Source of the DNA: Sipunculus nudus
Taxonomy: Eukaryota > Annelida > Sipuncula > Golfingiida > Sipunculidae
DNA length: 64,000 nucleotides
Reading direction: 5' to 3'
Assembly: GCA_026874595.1 (NCBI GenBank)
Contig: CM049313.1
Span: 41,630,659-41,694,658 of the forward strand
In this document: positions 1-14,600 of the stretch, piece by piece
How positions within the stretch are numbered: position 1 is the first letter of the stretch
Layout: every line of letters begins with the position of its first letter
Notes under the pieces: model-generated
Seen by the model: only the letters and a program-made list of their open reading frames with translations
What the model was told of the DNA's origin: nothing
Database searches by the model: none
Position numbers and translations under genes: made by a program

Positions 1-306
1 TTATTTATGAAATATTTAATAGTTTATAGATAGTTAGATCTTGATTATTAAAAGAAGTAATTGGTTATGGGAAGATCAATGTAAGCCGACAATTGAATAA
101 ATAATTTATAATAAAAAGACCAAACCGAATAATTATTTCAAGGTATTGTTATTTTTTTTAATTTTGAAGTGTCACACACTCTGAAAACTTTCTTTTATTA
201 TTCAAGCAAGTATGTTTAAGTGAAATATTTTACCAAATATTGAAATCCTACAAGTAGGTTGTAAATGTAATATACAATTAACGTCAAAGAAAAGAGATTA
301 TTATTA

Positions 307-309
<3 letters not shown>

Positions 310-347
<38 letters not shown>
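310..347. repeat. (TA)n microsatellite
   Basis: About 18 uninterrupted TA units, downstream of exon 23 on the minus strand. Confidence 0.95.
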
Positions 348-350
<3 letters not shown>

Positions 351-450
351 CAAAAAGTGCCATATGCAGTCCTATGTTACTGTATTTTCAAACTGTATCT
401 TTATACCTAAAGAATATGATAAGATTTTGACAAAAACGTTCATTACTTAC

Positions 451-483
451 TTATATCAGGTGCTCCATCAGCTGAGGCTGCCG
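451..483 (-). CDS. Exon 23: candidate 33-nt micro-exon, linker (residues 1304-1314)
   Basis: Acceptor TTTTCTTACAG and an excellent donor ATAA|GTAAGT flank 33 nt that keep the frame, phase 1 in and out. The encoded linker is TAASADGAPDI, low in complexity and probably flexible, joining F5/8C-3 to a domain left of the window. Support is from splice consensus and phase only. Confidence 0.65.
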   Translation of the reverse strand, partial: RQPQLMEHLI

Positions 484-793
484 CTGTAAGAAAATAGTGT
501 CACATAAATTTATAACTGTGACCATATAGTGTGTCATATAATTCTGTAGATGTATCAAAAAGTATGTCATATCATGTCATAGTTAAATCTATAGCTATAA
601 CCATGCAGTATGGCATGTAAATCTATAACTGTAAGAACACAGTATTCATATAAACCTATAACTATAACATAACTGTATGTCATATAAATCTGTAAATATA
701 CATTTCACAGTTAATCTATAAATGTAAAAAAAATCTATGTCATATATATTTAAAAATGAAAATGTTACCATACAGTATGTCATATTATGTCAC

Positions 794-831
<38 letters not shown>

Positions 832-3800
832 CTGGAACCACACAGTTCATGTCATATCATGAGACTGTTAAATCTATTAATCCAACTATACAAGATGTCA
901 GACCATGTAACAGGAAAATCTATGTAAAATAATTACTCCTAAATAAAAATCATATTAGGTAGAAAGGATTACATCTATTATTGAAACATGATTAAACTGT
1001 TTAAAGTATTTACTCTTAGTTCTTATGGAAATTTATGATCTTATATTAAAACTTATTAATATGTTTTAGTATATATCTTATGTTTACATATTACCTTTCT
1101 GATGTCCCATGGTCACTGAAAAAGGATTATATATAACATTTATATATGATAAAGATTCATCGAAAACTATGACAAATCACAATCGAATCCGATAAGATTG
1201 AATAACAAAGAACGAGAAAGTTATTGAATTTATCTTAATATACTTATAGTCATTTTTTTATTATGCTTTTGGTATTTTTAGATATGGAGTTTAGCAAATA
1301 CAGGTGTGTAATCAGAAATGAAAGGAAAACAATAATTAGAATCATGATATAAACCCTCAGAAGTATGTTTAACAGACCAGTTTGATTGATTACGATTGAT
1401 TAACCTGTTGTTTAATTGACAGAAGCTCTTTTTACACAATTTACAAAGTCATGATGATTAACGGTTATTTGGAAAAAGATCATTTTAAATAACACATGGG
1501 CTTGGAAAATGTCCTTACTTGCAGGATTACAGCCCAACAGATCGAATCTTAAACTGATGTGTCCGTGCCATTCAACAGCCGCCAGCCGTACATAACGAGC
1601 GGTAAATTCTTTCTTTAGGTAACGGTAGACCTTTGATAAGCCTTCATGAAGACCATCTATCTCCTGTGAAAAATTGCAAATACTGTTCAATCAAAAACGA
1701 GTAAAAAGAGACAACGTAAAATACATTAAAATAAAATCTTACTATCGTAATCATGGGTGATCCTCCCCTTTAACCAACATTTGTACGATTGTTTAATTAA
1801 AGGTTATAGTCTAGAATACAACATTTTATTACATTCGATTCCGAAATATGATATTTACAGAAACCATACCCATGTACAGTTAAAATCGCTACGATGAGCC
1901 ATGGGATATGTGGTATAGGTAAGACGGAAAAGGTCTGATGGTCGACCCACCAGACCAGTCCATTTCTCACCTTAGGGGTGCTTGTGGGTTAGTAGATAAT
2001 CCTACAAGCTGACCCACATGCATGAGCAGGTGTAATGACCAGGTGGAAATGTGCAGTGTACTAAATAGTGTCTACAGTGGTATCTCATATATTCTGATAG
2101 TCAAATAATACCTCTGCATTTACGAACGACTCTGCGTCATTGCTGTAAGAAATGGCCAGTCGTTTCACATACTCGTCTCTGCCATAAGCCCCCTGCAGCA
2201 CGATTTTCCTCACCGTCCTGTATAATTACATACCGAACGACCTGAGCAGCAAACATTATAAACCATAAAACTAGTCGAGATTGAAATACAAAAACATTTT
2301 AGATTCTGCCGAGATTCAGCCTAAGGTTTAAATATTTTGTGACTTTCTGTAACAAAAAAGAATCATTGTCCACAGCATAAATAACAAGAGCACCGCAAAC
2401 GTGCATAATATGCCCGTCGTGTATCAAGGATCCTCTGACCTCATTCCATATGCGTGGATTTTGATGAGAATGTAATTCAGGTGAGGAACTATTAGTAAAT
2501 ATGTATAATGAGTTCCATGTAAATCCATAAGATTTTTTTTAAGTCACCAAGGTGCCTCCACAGTGCGGTGACCCTGACCTCATTAAGTATCCATTGATTT
2601 CGCTGGAATTCGGCGTAATATCAACTTTGGCGAGATTATTTTTTATTAACATTTCTGATGAGTTATTAAAATCCATCATATTCTTAGACGGGCGTATACA
2701 ATTCAGAATGGCTGATAATTTATATTTATAACAATCAACTTATCAATCATTGGTTTGGGATGCTTCCTTATTTTCAGGTCCTTAGTTATCTTGTAATAGA
2801 TACAAAATACATCCCCGGGATTCAAAATAGCATCCTTATGAATAATTTATACATATAAAAAAGGTACAGTGGTAATACCTCACTGATCTTTTCTGAAACT
2901 ATTCTGTAAATTATTTTCTTAGTTTAATGTTGCTAGTGTCAGGACTGTTTGTTCTCGCTATAACATGCAAAGTCTAATGGGACTACGTCCATGCCTTCGC
3001 CAATGTTGTATATTTTTCATTTAATGTTGATAATGTTTGAGTTTATATCATATGTTGTATGTGTGTACATTGACGCAATAACATCACTGCAATTCAATAA
3101 ATTTGTTTTATAATTTTTGTGATTTATCTTTAAACTCAAAGAATTTAAATGCTAACGAAATCAACTTGAAGGACATCTGCCAGTTATCATGTCTTGAAAA
3201 CTTTTCTGTATTACACGTTTTGGCATATGTGTATTTGGGAGAAGCTTAACTTAAATACCATACAATACCAGTAAGAATATTGTGTGACACATACCGAACT
3301 CCTCCCAAGTCAACATCAAGATATTCGCCAGCTGCATCCCGCCCCGCGGTCCAGCCACCCGACATGAAGGGAAGTGTACGTTCCATCGTGTTAATCCGTG
3401 CCCGTTGTGGTCCGTAGCCGTAATTGTCGTCCTTGGTGCTGGATGCCGCAAATGCTACCATGGGGGATCTTTCAACCAGTGAAATCTCGCAAACTGAAGG
3501 AGAGACATAATGACATTTTGATTTGCACCCAAAAATGATAATATTTCTTTAAAAATCATTTTTCTCTAATTGCTAATTGTCTTCCGAGAGGTTTTAACAT
3601 AGTACTGTAATAATATTATATTAACTTCTCGAATCTTAAATCTTATAATAAAAAAAATATAGAAGAGTATTAAATAAAATAATACCGATAAACTGTATAG
3701 TATAGACACTTGAAAATTGGTAACGTACTCGGATCATATAAAATATGTTATAAAAAAAACGATTTTAGGCAAATGATACTTGGAATAAATGTGTCATATC

Positions 3801-6800
3801 AATTATCAAAAAAGATGGTCACGAAATGTAACTTTAAACATGATCATGAAACAGTATGGTAACAAGTTGTAACACGTATACACGACCATGGATCAGTATG
3901 AAAACAAGTTGTAACTTGTATACAGGACCAAGGAGTAGGATTTAGAATTTAAGATTTGGGTAATTTTAAAACCTGACCATTAGTTGTAACATTTTCACAC
4001 GACCATGAGACCGGACGGTAAGAGATTATGCCGCAGTTATCAAGTAAGATATACTAAGTTCGCCAGTTCATCTCAGTTTTTAACTTTATGAATCACGATA
4101 AGGGAGAGGTGCATGTTAGAACCCGGGTTAACTTTAAAGATTAATTAACCCTCGTTTCAGAATATAAGTTAAAGAACTGGAAGTTTTTATATAAAAATTT
4201 TTGACATTTACGTTAAACAAGCAAATATATCAGGTGAAAAGAAAACAGTCTTGAAGTACTAACAAACAACTTGATAACGATCTAATATTTTACCAATAGG
4301 AGACGGAATCTTACAATAACATACAAACCTTTACAACCGAGAATGTCAAACCTCATGCTGATGTGCGTGAACCAAGAAACAGGATTGATCCTGATATATT
4401 TAGCAGCAAATCTTTGATATTCCTGCACGGCATAAGATGTTGAGTCTTCATTTGCCATTATGGTTCCCTATATTGGAATAAACAAAACGATATAGCATGA
4501 AACCCCAATCTGTTCACTTTTTTCCTGCAGGGATAAAGACACGGTAAAGGAAGCACCCCCACGTGTTCATTTGCTGCCTCAATTTTTCTTATGACGAAGT
4601 CGTCTTGTTCAGGCCACAAAGAAACATTGGACAAATGGCATATGTCCCATAGCGTTCAGCTGAACCTGACAGAATAATTAAGGCCACAGTACATAAATCT
4701 ATCTCATAAGTGACCAAATTTGGGATCTGAAAGAAGAGCTTACCAGAACGTATGTGTATATTAATACATTTTAACATCCTAGTTCTAATAGTTATATATT
4801 TATGCCCTGCTAAGTATCAGGATGATAGAGGTAGTCTGTCATACTCAACAAGAGCCCAAGGGGTCTAACATTCACTCCGCGAAACTGTGCATAATAATGG
4901 GTAACAATGAATACATACACCGAAACGGCAAAAATAGTGCAGTACTTAAGTCCAGGAAAAAGTGAGCAAGCTAAAATGTGCATACCATTCAGAACAAGTG
5001 AAATATAGTATTTTATCTCACAGGAAATAAATCAAAATAAGTGGTGCCACCTGTAAGTTAGATAGTCACACAAGCCATATAATCAATATTTGGTAAGGGA
5101 AAATACATATTACAAGTCAACTCAGAAATCAAACAACGCAATGGGGGAAGAAGTGGAGTAGTACTTAAAACCATGTGCTCACAGCCAAGAAATTATTGTG
5201 ATATTTAGCAACAGGCAAACCATACACTTGGAAGTCATCATATTGTGTATACAGGGAGTTTAAAGTTTCCGTTAAGAAACTTTTTTTTAAATTAGGTAAT
5301 TCAAACTAATTCACATTCATTCAGCTTGAATAGATTAAAATATGCAGATCCTTCCCCCCCCCCCCGGCAACAGTTTAGACTGCCTCGGTAATACGGTTAT
5401 TGATCAGGTCCTGTTAACGAATGAACAAAGCCTTTCGCACGATAACTCAGAAAATATAGGTCGCAATGAGCTATTTTTAATTTCCGAAGAGGACCTACCG
5501 GGCCAATAAGAGTAATAACATGTGAAGTCTAACATTCCTGGGCCTTAAGGTTATAATTTGTGCCCTGTTAATGAAAAAGGATTGCTTCGCTCAGTCCCTC
5601 GAAGGATATAGATCACAGTGACCTACATTTTCGTGTTAACAGAGGAACTATCAGGACCTGTCAGCTAGTTTAAACTTCCTAGGTTTTGCGACTAGTGCAT
5701 TGTTAATGGAGGAATATGGCTTTTGAGGGTTTTTTTTTGCTCAAAAACTAATCGAATTTAGGTCAATGTAACCCACGTTTGATTTCCACAGAGGAACTAC
5801 CTGTACCAGTTAGCGTGTAAAGTTAAAGTTCCTGGGGCTCATGGTTAAGAATTGTGCCCTGTTAACGGAAGACCGGACGACGGAGAAAGAGTGATGGCTA
5901 TAGATCAGATAATTTTCAGTCAGCGGGGCTAAAAAAGACGTGCACATATGTGTGTGTGTGTGAGGTAATGCTAAACGCTGATGTAAGAACTACTCTGGTA
6001 GCAATACATTTTACACCTGCCATCCCTTGGTACTTACACCGTTCGTGCTCCAGTAATGACCATCGTAGCTGTAGTAGAGTTTGTACTCTTTGACCCATTC
6101 TTCTGCCCCGTCCGCCCCTTGAGTTATGATCTTCCTCACAGTCCTGTAAACAGGATTGATAACGATTTATATACATATACTTGTTACGTTTAAATAAAGG
6201 AGTGTCCATTAACCCTGCAGCTCACTTATTTATATACAGGCCTGAGCCATCCCCTCCAATACAGGGCAGTTTGCAAATTCAATAGGCTAACTACCAGGTA
6301 TGAATCAGGTGTGAATAAAGTTTGCTGTGTTGTTATGGCTACCAAACAATTTTCCGAACATAGGGTGCGAGGAAGGTGCAAAATCTTTGATTTTAATGTA
6401 AGATACATTGATGTATATATAATAAGTTTCAGAACGTTGGAAATTGACCAAAATAATTTGAAGTTTTAAAGTGTTAATAAAATCTCAAAACCATTTAGTG
6501 ATGTTCATTAATATATGCGTTTAGCCCAAATCCAGAAAATGGTTATTAGTCATCATTCGGAATTACAGAACTGAACACAATTCAAACCCTTTCTACTTGT
6601 GTGCTTGAAAATGTGGATACATGTTTAAATAAGGCTCATCTTTCCCTTTTCTATATTAGTGACATTCTTTTATTATAAACTTTATTTCACATTGACTGTA
6701 CAACTAGTTATAATAGCTAATCCGGGACTTTTCTATGGCTCTGGTGGAAGTGTTCAGTAGTGTGTAGGGGTGAAGGACATCAGTGGGCCCGGATAAAGCA

Positions 6801-8632
6801 TCATCCTTCGGCTACTACAACCACTTTCATTTAGCCATCTTGGTCTGGAACAGCCGAGTTGAAAAATGCTCGTCTCTCTCCAGCGTGAACCCGGGTGCAT
6901 GGACCCCGGCGTGAGAGTGAGTGGATTACATTATGCGAGCACCGGTTCTATTGCAGAGCTACTATCAACTTACTTGTTGTGACAGTTTCGTCCCTTAACG
7001 TCAACGGACTTCATCAGACTATTGTGAATCAGTACCACTGGCCATTAGTAGTCTATTTTCTACTTATCCAGCCTTATGCAGCTATTTTTAGAAAAGGGAA
7101 CGGAAGTATGTTGATCACGGAGTTATTTCAAATACGTCTTGTAACCCAGAGAAATAATGAAAATGCACGTTAACACAAAAGTACTCAGCCGAGCAGAGGT
7201 TTTTACCTCCTGCTTGTAAACATGATATTTGGTTACGATAAAGTTTTGGTTAAGGTTTTAAATCCAATCATGCACCTGATGCTCTTTACCTCTGGTGCAG
7301 GATTTATTTGATTCTATATTCGATATATATAACTTTCTTGGTAATATCAGCTTGAAATGTAAAGTGCAGTTACCATATTTCTGGAAACTCCACTTGAATG
7401 AACTGGAACTCATTTAGCCGGTCAAGGGAAGACCAGCCACCATGTTTGTACTCTGCGCCCTCCGCCGGCTCCACCCGTGTGTCAAGTCGACTTCGGCTGA
7501 CGCCATAGTCGCCCCCAAATTCATCTTCACGAACTGACGAAGCTGTGACCTTTACTTTAGGTTCGTCTTTAAACAGGGACTCGACGCAATCTGCATTCAT
7601 AAGTGTATACATTAAATGAATATATTATTTTCACTAATATGTTAAAGATGAAAAAGCCTCATTTTTTTTGTACACGCCCGTTCTGCAGTTATTCATAATA
7701 ATATATTTAGCCACGTCACCATTTGACCTAATGTCAAGTTCTGGATTAATTTGCTTCACCGCAAATCATGTTAACAGTCAAGCAGCTGAACTAGAAAATG
7801 ACACATAAAAAAAACAAACAAAAAAACCCAAACAAACAAAAAAAAACAGAATATATATGAGGGAATTAATGTTAGATTGTATTTAGTCTTTCATGTAAGT
7901 GGTTCAGGCGTGTATAGTTAGAGCTGTGCTGAAAAGTCATTTAAAAATCACATACCTTCGTCTTTGGGGATTTCTGTTCTCATTGAGAAGCAGGAGCCAT
8001 CCCAGCAGCAGCCACCAGCCTCACACTCCGCCTGGCCGTCGAAAGGACACTCCACACGCTCACCCTCTAGCTTGTCACATTCTAATTTGGCTGCAACAAG
8101 GTATTTAGTAAAGGTTTATTTCATAATGTACTTAATGATTAAGACAGGCCACGAATAAAGCTACAGTCGTCGACCAGGTAGCCACAAAGGACTGCTCGGA
8201 AAAGCAGTGGTTAATTAAGGTCCAACTTTGTAACATGTACCTGACCAATGCAAAGGATTGAAATCTACATGTGTAATATTAGGCGTCTTTAGTTGTTCCC
8301 AAAATTAGATTAAAAGCTAACTATCCATAGGTATGCTAATATGCAAGTATCAAGATTTTAAAACAGGATATTTTTAGATTAAGAGAGTTGTTAATTTTTT
8401 GGAGTAAAGAGACATAATCACAGTTAAATGATAATAAAAGAACCACAAAATGAAGCTGATGACACACATTTAGCTACACGTTCGGCAAAATGTTTGGCTA
8501 CAACAGCACTTACTCCTCTGTTTCCATTGCGATGAAACAGATTATTAAGAATTGGCTGAAACCATGCTAGGTGTGCTGCACTTGTTTGAAAGATTATATG
8601 GATTTTTTTATATTAAGTCACAGCTGAAGAAA

Positions 8633-8688
<56 letters not shown>

Positions 8689-11600
8689 GATAGAGAGAAA
8701 GAAAGAGATACATTGTTGAATTCTATTGTACCTGGGAGAGCCCAGACCTCAACTTCACACAGCGACAGGATCCCGTATCCCTTCAGACGGATCTGGACAT
8801 AGCGCCCCCTGGGGTTACCTTCACAACGGATCATCTTACTCTCGCCGTTGGACATTGCTCCGGAATGGTCGGCGCAAATTTCTCCCTGAACACCAGTCAG
8901 AGGCGCGATTTCATTTCCTACTTCCACCAAAAAGTTCTTCAAACGATCACCTAAATGGGCAAGAGAGTAAATACATAGTGTAATATAGATTCTAGAAAAG
9001 AAGAAATGACAGATATAAGTATTTAAGGCGCAATATTTTTGAACGGAAATGGATAAGTACCATAATATTAGACAGTCACGCTGTTATCAAGGTAGCTTCT
9101 CTAACAAATTCCCTTGAATAACAAGTAGTCTCAGGACAACTGGACTTGCCGGAACGGGGCATTAAAAAAACAAAGAGCACCACAGGGGTGCGTGATATGT
9201 CCGTCATGTTTTTGTGACCCTTGACCTCGGTAAATATGCATCAATTTTGGCCGGAATCAAGCTTGGATAACATATTATATTGGTTGTTTTTTCTGTTGAG
9301 TTTCATGAAAATCCATTATTTTCCTGCAAAGTGGTAGCAGTGACACCATTAAGTCGATTGGTGAAAATTGACATCATGAATATGCGTTTATTTGAATTGG
9401 AAACAAATTTAGGCGAGATATTATATTGGTTAATATTTCTGTTGCCTTTTATCAAAATCCATCACTTTCGAACCGACAACATAAAGTAGCTTGGTGACCT
9501 CTGACCTCATCAAATATGTGTTGATTTTGCCTATAATAGAACTCGACTCTAGTTAATCGATGGGTAATGTCACAGGACATCAGCATAGGTTTAACAGAAA
9601 TATATTTAATGGCAATTGGGCAGTTAGCCCAGCCATAAACTTTAACCTGACTTTTTCAAGGACACAGGTGACCTGTGACCTTGACCGTTAACCCCTAAAA
9701 TTATATATATATTGGATTCTTAACCCCTATAAAATACATATAGGAAAAATGAAAACTATATGGTGAGTGGTTGTTGAGTTGTAAAGAGTTATCTCAAAAC
9801 TTTAACATGAGCTGGATTGGGATATGTACAAAGTTTGTTCGTTAAGTGCTTATTACTTGTCCAGAAATTAAAATTTTGGGAAGTTTTAATAACTGTGCTG
9901 GGTATTGTCAATTTACATAATTCTACTTAGTTTGATTGAAATATCTTTATCAGCAAATGGAGCCATGAGTCTAACAACAACAATAAAACTTTAACCGGAC
10001 TTGTTCTTGAACAACTGAGGCCTGTGATTTTTCCCTTTGACCTGTCGAAACCTACATCATAACGAGGATACCTAACCCCCTATGCAATACATGTTTAATA
10101 TAAAAGCAATAAGGTAGGTGGCTGGCGCGTTATAAAGAGTCAAAATCTTTAACCTGAGCTGGGTTGGGATCTGTACAATTTTTTAGTAATTACTGGCCAA
10201 GAATTTAAAATATGGTAAAATCTATGGTAAAATCTCGGGGTAATAAGGGTAATTGAAATGTCTTCATTTACAATGGAGAGATGAGCCTAACAAAAAAAAC
10301 TTTAACCTGACTTGTTCATGATCAATGGGGGGGGGGGGGGCTGATATCTTGATTTTTTACCTTTTGTCCCATAATTCATTAGGGGATAAATAACCCCTTT
10401 ACAATACATAAGTATAATATGAGAGTAATCGGGTCAGTGGTTGCTGAGTTAGGCGTGTCTGTGGACGACGCCGTGCCTGGGGTACCGTATAAGCTCTCCT
10501 GAGCTTCGTTCCGGCGAGCTTAAATCTGTCATTTAAAATCAATATTAGATCCATGAGGTATATGTCATTTAAATCAAGTTCAGTGTTCTTTCTAATGGTA
10601 TATGTTTTAATAGTCTGCCTAACCATGACCCCCCCCCCTGCCACCAATTAACCAAACCTATTTTCTTCATTGCTACATGACCGTACATTCATTTCGAGGC
10701 TGTTAATGTTGAATAAACCGGGACTCACAAGTATTTGTGAGCTATTTTGCACCATACAGCTGAAGATTTCGTTACCCATTTTAGGGGTAAGGGAAATTAA
10801 AATGACCATAATTCCATATCCTTTAAACTTAATAACAAAGCCTGCAAACGGTTGCATATACCAAGCCCGTTTAGGTGCTATATAAAATATGCAAATAAGA
10901 TCAGTATTGAGGTCAACAGGGGGCCTTACGGTCATGAGATTTCCCCCTTGGCCAAAATCTAGAAACTGACGAGTCATTATTCCTCTGCTTTGAGAAAATA
11001 GATCATATAATCAACTTATGGCCCAATTTGGTTGATATCTCACACTCATACATGATCAAGGATTACCCAAAATAAAAAAACCTGAACAAACGACAGTGAT
11101 GCAATATTTAAAGATTTCGTGAGAAACACCATGTTAGGGGTAAGGGAAATTAAAATGACCATAACAACATCAATTTTTAATCTAGAACAATAAAATATCC
11201 ATCAAAAAGTTTCATTTACTAAGCCCGTTTAGATGATATATATTATATGTAAATAAAGTCAGTATTCAGGTCAGTAGGGGTCAAAAGGTCATGAAATTTT
11301 ATCTTCGGCAAAAATACAAAAATGAGCATCTCATAATCATGCTGCATGGTTGAAATAGATCAGATGATCAAATTATGGCTTAGAATAGGTTTGTAACACA
11401 CATTTAGACAGTTCTAGTTCACCTGTGTTAATGAATAACAAGAAAATAAAAGCACTTGAATGAATGGCACTGGTGCAAATTAATATGCCATGTTTGGAGT
11501 AGGGGAAATTAAAATGGCCATAACTCCATAGCTTTTGACCTATTTTAATATCCGCGAGGAGCAGGGTCTTCTTCTCTGACGGTGTGCATTATGCCTGTGT

Positions 11601-14600
11601 ATCAGGGTCAAACAACAATTTAAGACCGTAACTCGCATAAATGAATATACGACCAATTGGTGCTAAAAAGTTAATGTGTGGAAAACTTGGGGAAAGTGAG
11701 ATCAACCTTACAAGCAGACTAAAGATGAACTAAACAATGTGAGTGTCCCAAATCTTTGGACAAGTACAAGGTTCAAGCACCCATTCCTTGGCTCTGGCAC
11801 ACTCTATGTCACCTTAACACAAATTATGTCCCCATTTTAGATGACATTATATTGATTTTTATTTTTGTGACTTTTCTTTTATTCTGGTAGAAATTTCTGA
11901 TTAGGCCAACTAAGAGCTTCAGTATAGGCCGTCAGCTGGCGACAATCACACCAAACGGTAAGCAGTTTTCTGGATAGTCCCTATTTGCAATATTAATTCG
12001 TGTCTGTAATAGTTATGTAACAAAGTCGAGCCAATTATGTTCAAAGTTTGCATGGCCATAGGAATAAATATGAAGATAGTGCACAATATGATTTAGTGAA
12101 AGAAGCAGGTGGATCAAGTGTAAATATGCAGTCATGACTCAAGTGTTGACAAGGGCTTAAACTGTATAAAACATCTCTGAAAATATTCCTTTAATGACTT
12201 ACCTTTACCAGTATAGATATATGAGCAAATTAAATAAAAGGCCACAATGCATTAATTAGGTGTACGTTGATAAACAGTGAACTGTGGCCGGGACAGTTGA
12301 GGGGTATAACGTGTCTCCCTCCGCTTGCGACCCGGGTTCGATCCCGGTATGCAAACGTATGCTTATTTTTTAGCATGGCCACTTTGTAGAAAGAAGTGTC
12401 ATGACGCTCAGAACAGGTGGATTTGACACATTAATACAGATCATAGCACATACGAATTTAGAAAGAGAGATTATCAGTATATATGCGTCCATATTAAGTT
12501 CAAACAACACGTTATGGCTGCCGTTGCTACGATATCCTACAGTGTAGGCCTACTTAACGCAGTATCCTTTCTTACAGGTAATTCATTCATTTTCCTAGCA
12601 GTAACATGAGACTAAATCATTTAAAACTGTTGTTTGTTTCCATCCTATACTATACTCACCACAGCAGTTATAGAGGATTATTTGTCCTTCCAGCAGTAAA
12701 CACACACACGCATACACATGAGGTTTAGTATTTCAAAGTTGCCATTTGTGAATGTGTTATAATGTACTCACCACAGCAGTCCTTCCTGTTGGTGATTCTG
12801 ATACCTTCCAGCACCATCTCTCGCTTCATGTCCATCGCCCACCAGGGGTTCCTCTCCTCGTTAGTGTGAGTGCAGCTTCTGTCACTCTTAAAGTCACAAC
12901 GCTTGATGCCATCAATAGCAAATTTGGCAAATCCACCGAAGAGTACTGAGCTTTGGTACGCCTCTGCAAACTCTGTCAGCCCATCTGTGACGAGGAAGAA
13001 ATTACACGACAAATTAAGACGAATAGCAGCTTCTTTGGGTGTAAAATAATATATTGGAAGTATTCGATGTTGGGGGTTTAGATAAATAATAATACTGAAT
13101 TGTGGTATAAATTGCAGTTTGCTTCATTGTGTATGCGCCACTTTACTTGAAGATGTTTGTTAAATTTGCTGTTTCATGAATACATTGTCACTGAAGGCTC
13201 TTTGTTATATGTGCTATTGTATGAATACACCGTACTTGAAGGCGTTTTGTTATATGTATTTTTTTTTCATTTTGTTATATGTGTTATTGTATCAATCCGC
13301 TGTCATTAATACGTTTTGCACGGAACGGAAAGGAACATGAAACGCGTGACAAGGGCCTAATTTACTGTAAGGAATGGAACAAAAATATAAAAAATGTCAT
13401 TACTTTTAATTGGGTGAGAGTTTCATGACATAATTTATAGTACTTAAAGTATTTCAACATATGCGGTTTGTTAAATATTTGTTTTAGCCCCTGTTCCGCG
13501 TTCCATGTTTTAGGGCAGCCCCGGAAGACCCCCCAGGAGGTGTGAGTGAGGCCTTTTGTTTGACTCTGCCGAACTGATTTCAAAAGGCCGAAGCGTAGTG
13601 AATGTCACCGAAGGCGTTTCATTATATCACGTCCGTACTGAAATCATTAAGTAATAACTTCTTCATGCTTTAATATCATTACCTCCACAGCCATGGATCT
13701 CAAGTCGGAGGGCAGGATCCCTGTGCGATTCTTCAATCATTAACTTAACGAAACGTGCTCTCACAGGTGGCCACCAAAAAGCGCTCTTGATGTTGTCTCG
13801 GTCAACGTTTCCAGAGTACACCTTCATAAATCATGGATATATTGGAATTTTATTAGACTTATAGTAGCAGCCGATAAAGTATGTCTTTAGAGTTTACTAT
13901 TCAATATTTAATATAAATGAAATAAATGCATATTATATCATTTTTTTACTTCGGATAATTTCTGTATTATTTATATTTTTCATAAACTACTGACCATCTG
14001 ATATACCGGCCATTGTGATAGAATAAATAAAACTCATTCCGCTAAGGGTATATTTATAAATGATATATCGGGGTCAAAATTTGAGCAAAAATGAAAATTA
14101 ACAGAAATACAGCCTTTCCCTTCTAGAGGGTGCATGACGAGAAGGAACCTGACGAGGGTTAGGTCTATGCATGACGAAGGGGAAGGTTGCATAACGAGGG
14201 GGAAGGTTGCATAACAGGAAGGGTACCCGACGCAAGGGGGGGGGGCATAACGAGAGGTGTACCTGACGAGGGGGAGGGTTGCACGATGAGGGGGTGGGGT
14301 GCAAGACGAAGGTTAAGGTTGCATAACGAGGAGAAAGGTTCCATAACGAGAGGGGTGCCTGACGAGGGGGAGGGGGCATAATGAGAAGGGTACCTGATGA
14401 GGGGGAAGGGATGCATAACGAGGAGGGGATGAATGACGAAGGGGAAAGTTGCATAACGAGAGGGGTACCTGACGAGGGTGAGGGGGTGCATGATGAAGGG
14501 AACGTTGCATAACGAGAGGGGTACCTGACGAGGGAGAGGGGGTTTATGATAAGGGGGAACGTTGCATAACGAGAGGGATACCTGACGAGGGGGAGGGGGT

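Noticed and set aside
6038-6040. Alternative exon 18 donor G|GTGTAAG
   Set aside because: It changes the phase and creates a stop in exon 19; the GT|GTAAGT reading keeps the discoidin domain intact.
12316-12360. tRNA gene suggested by the B-box sequence
   Set aside because: No A-box or foldable cloverleaf upstream; a SINE fragment explains it better.
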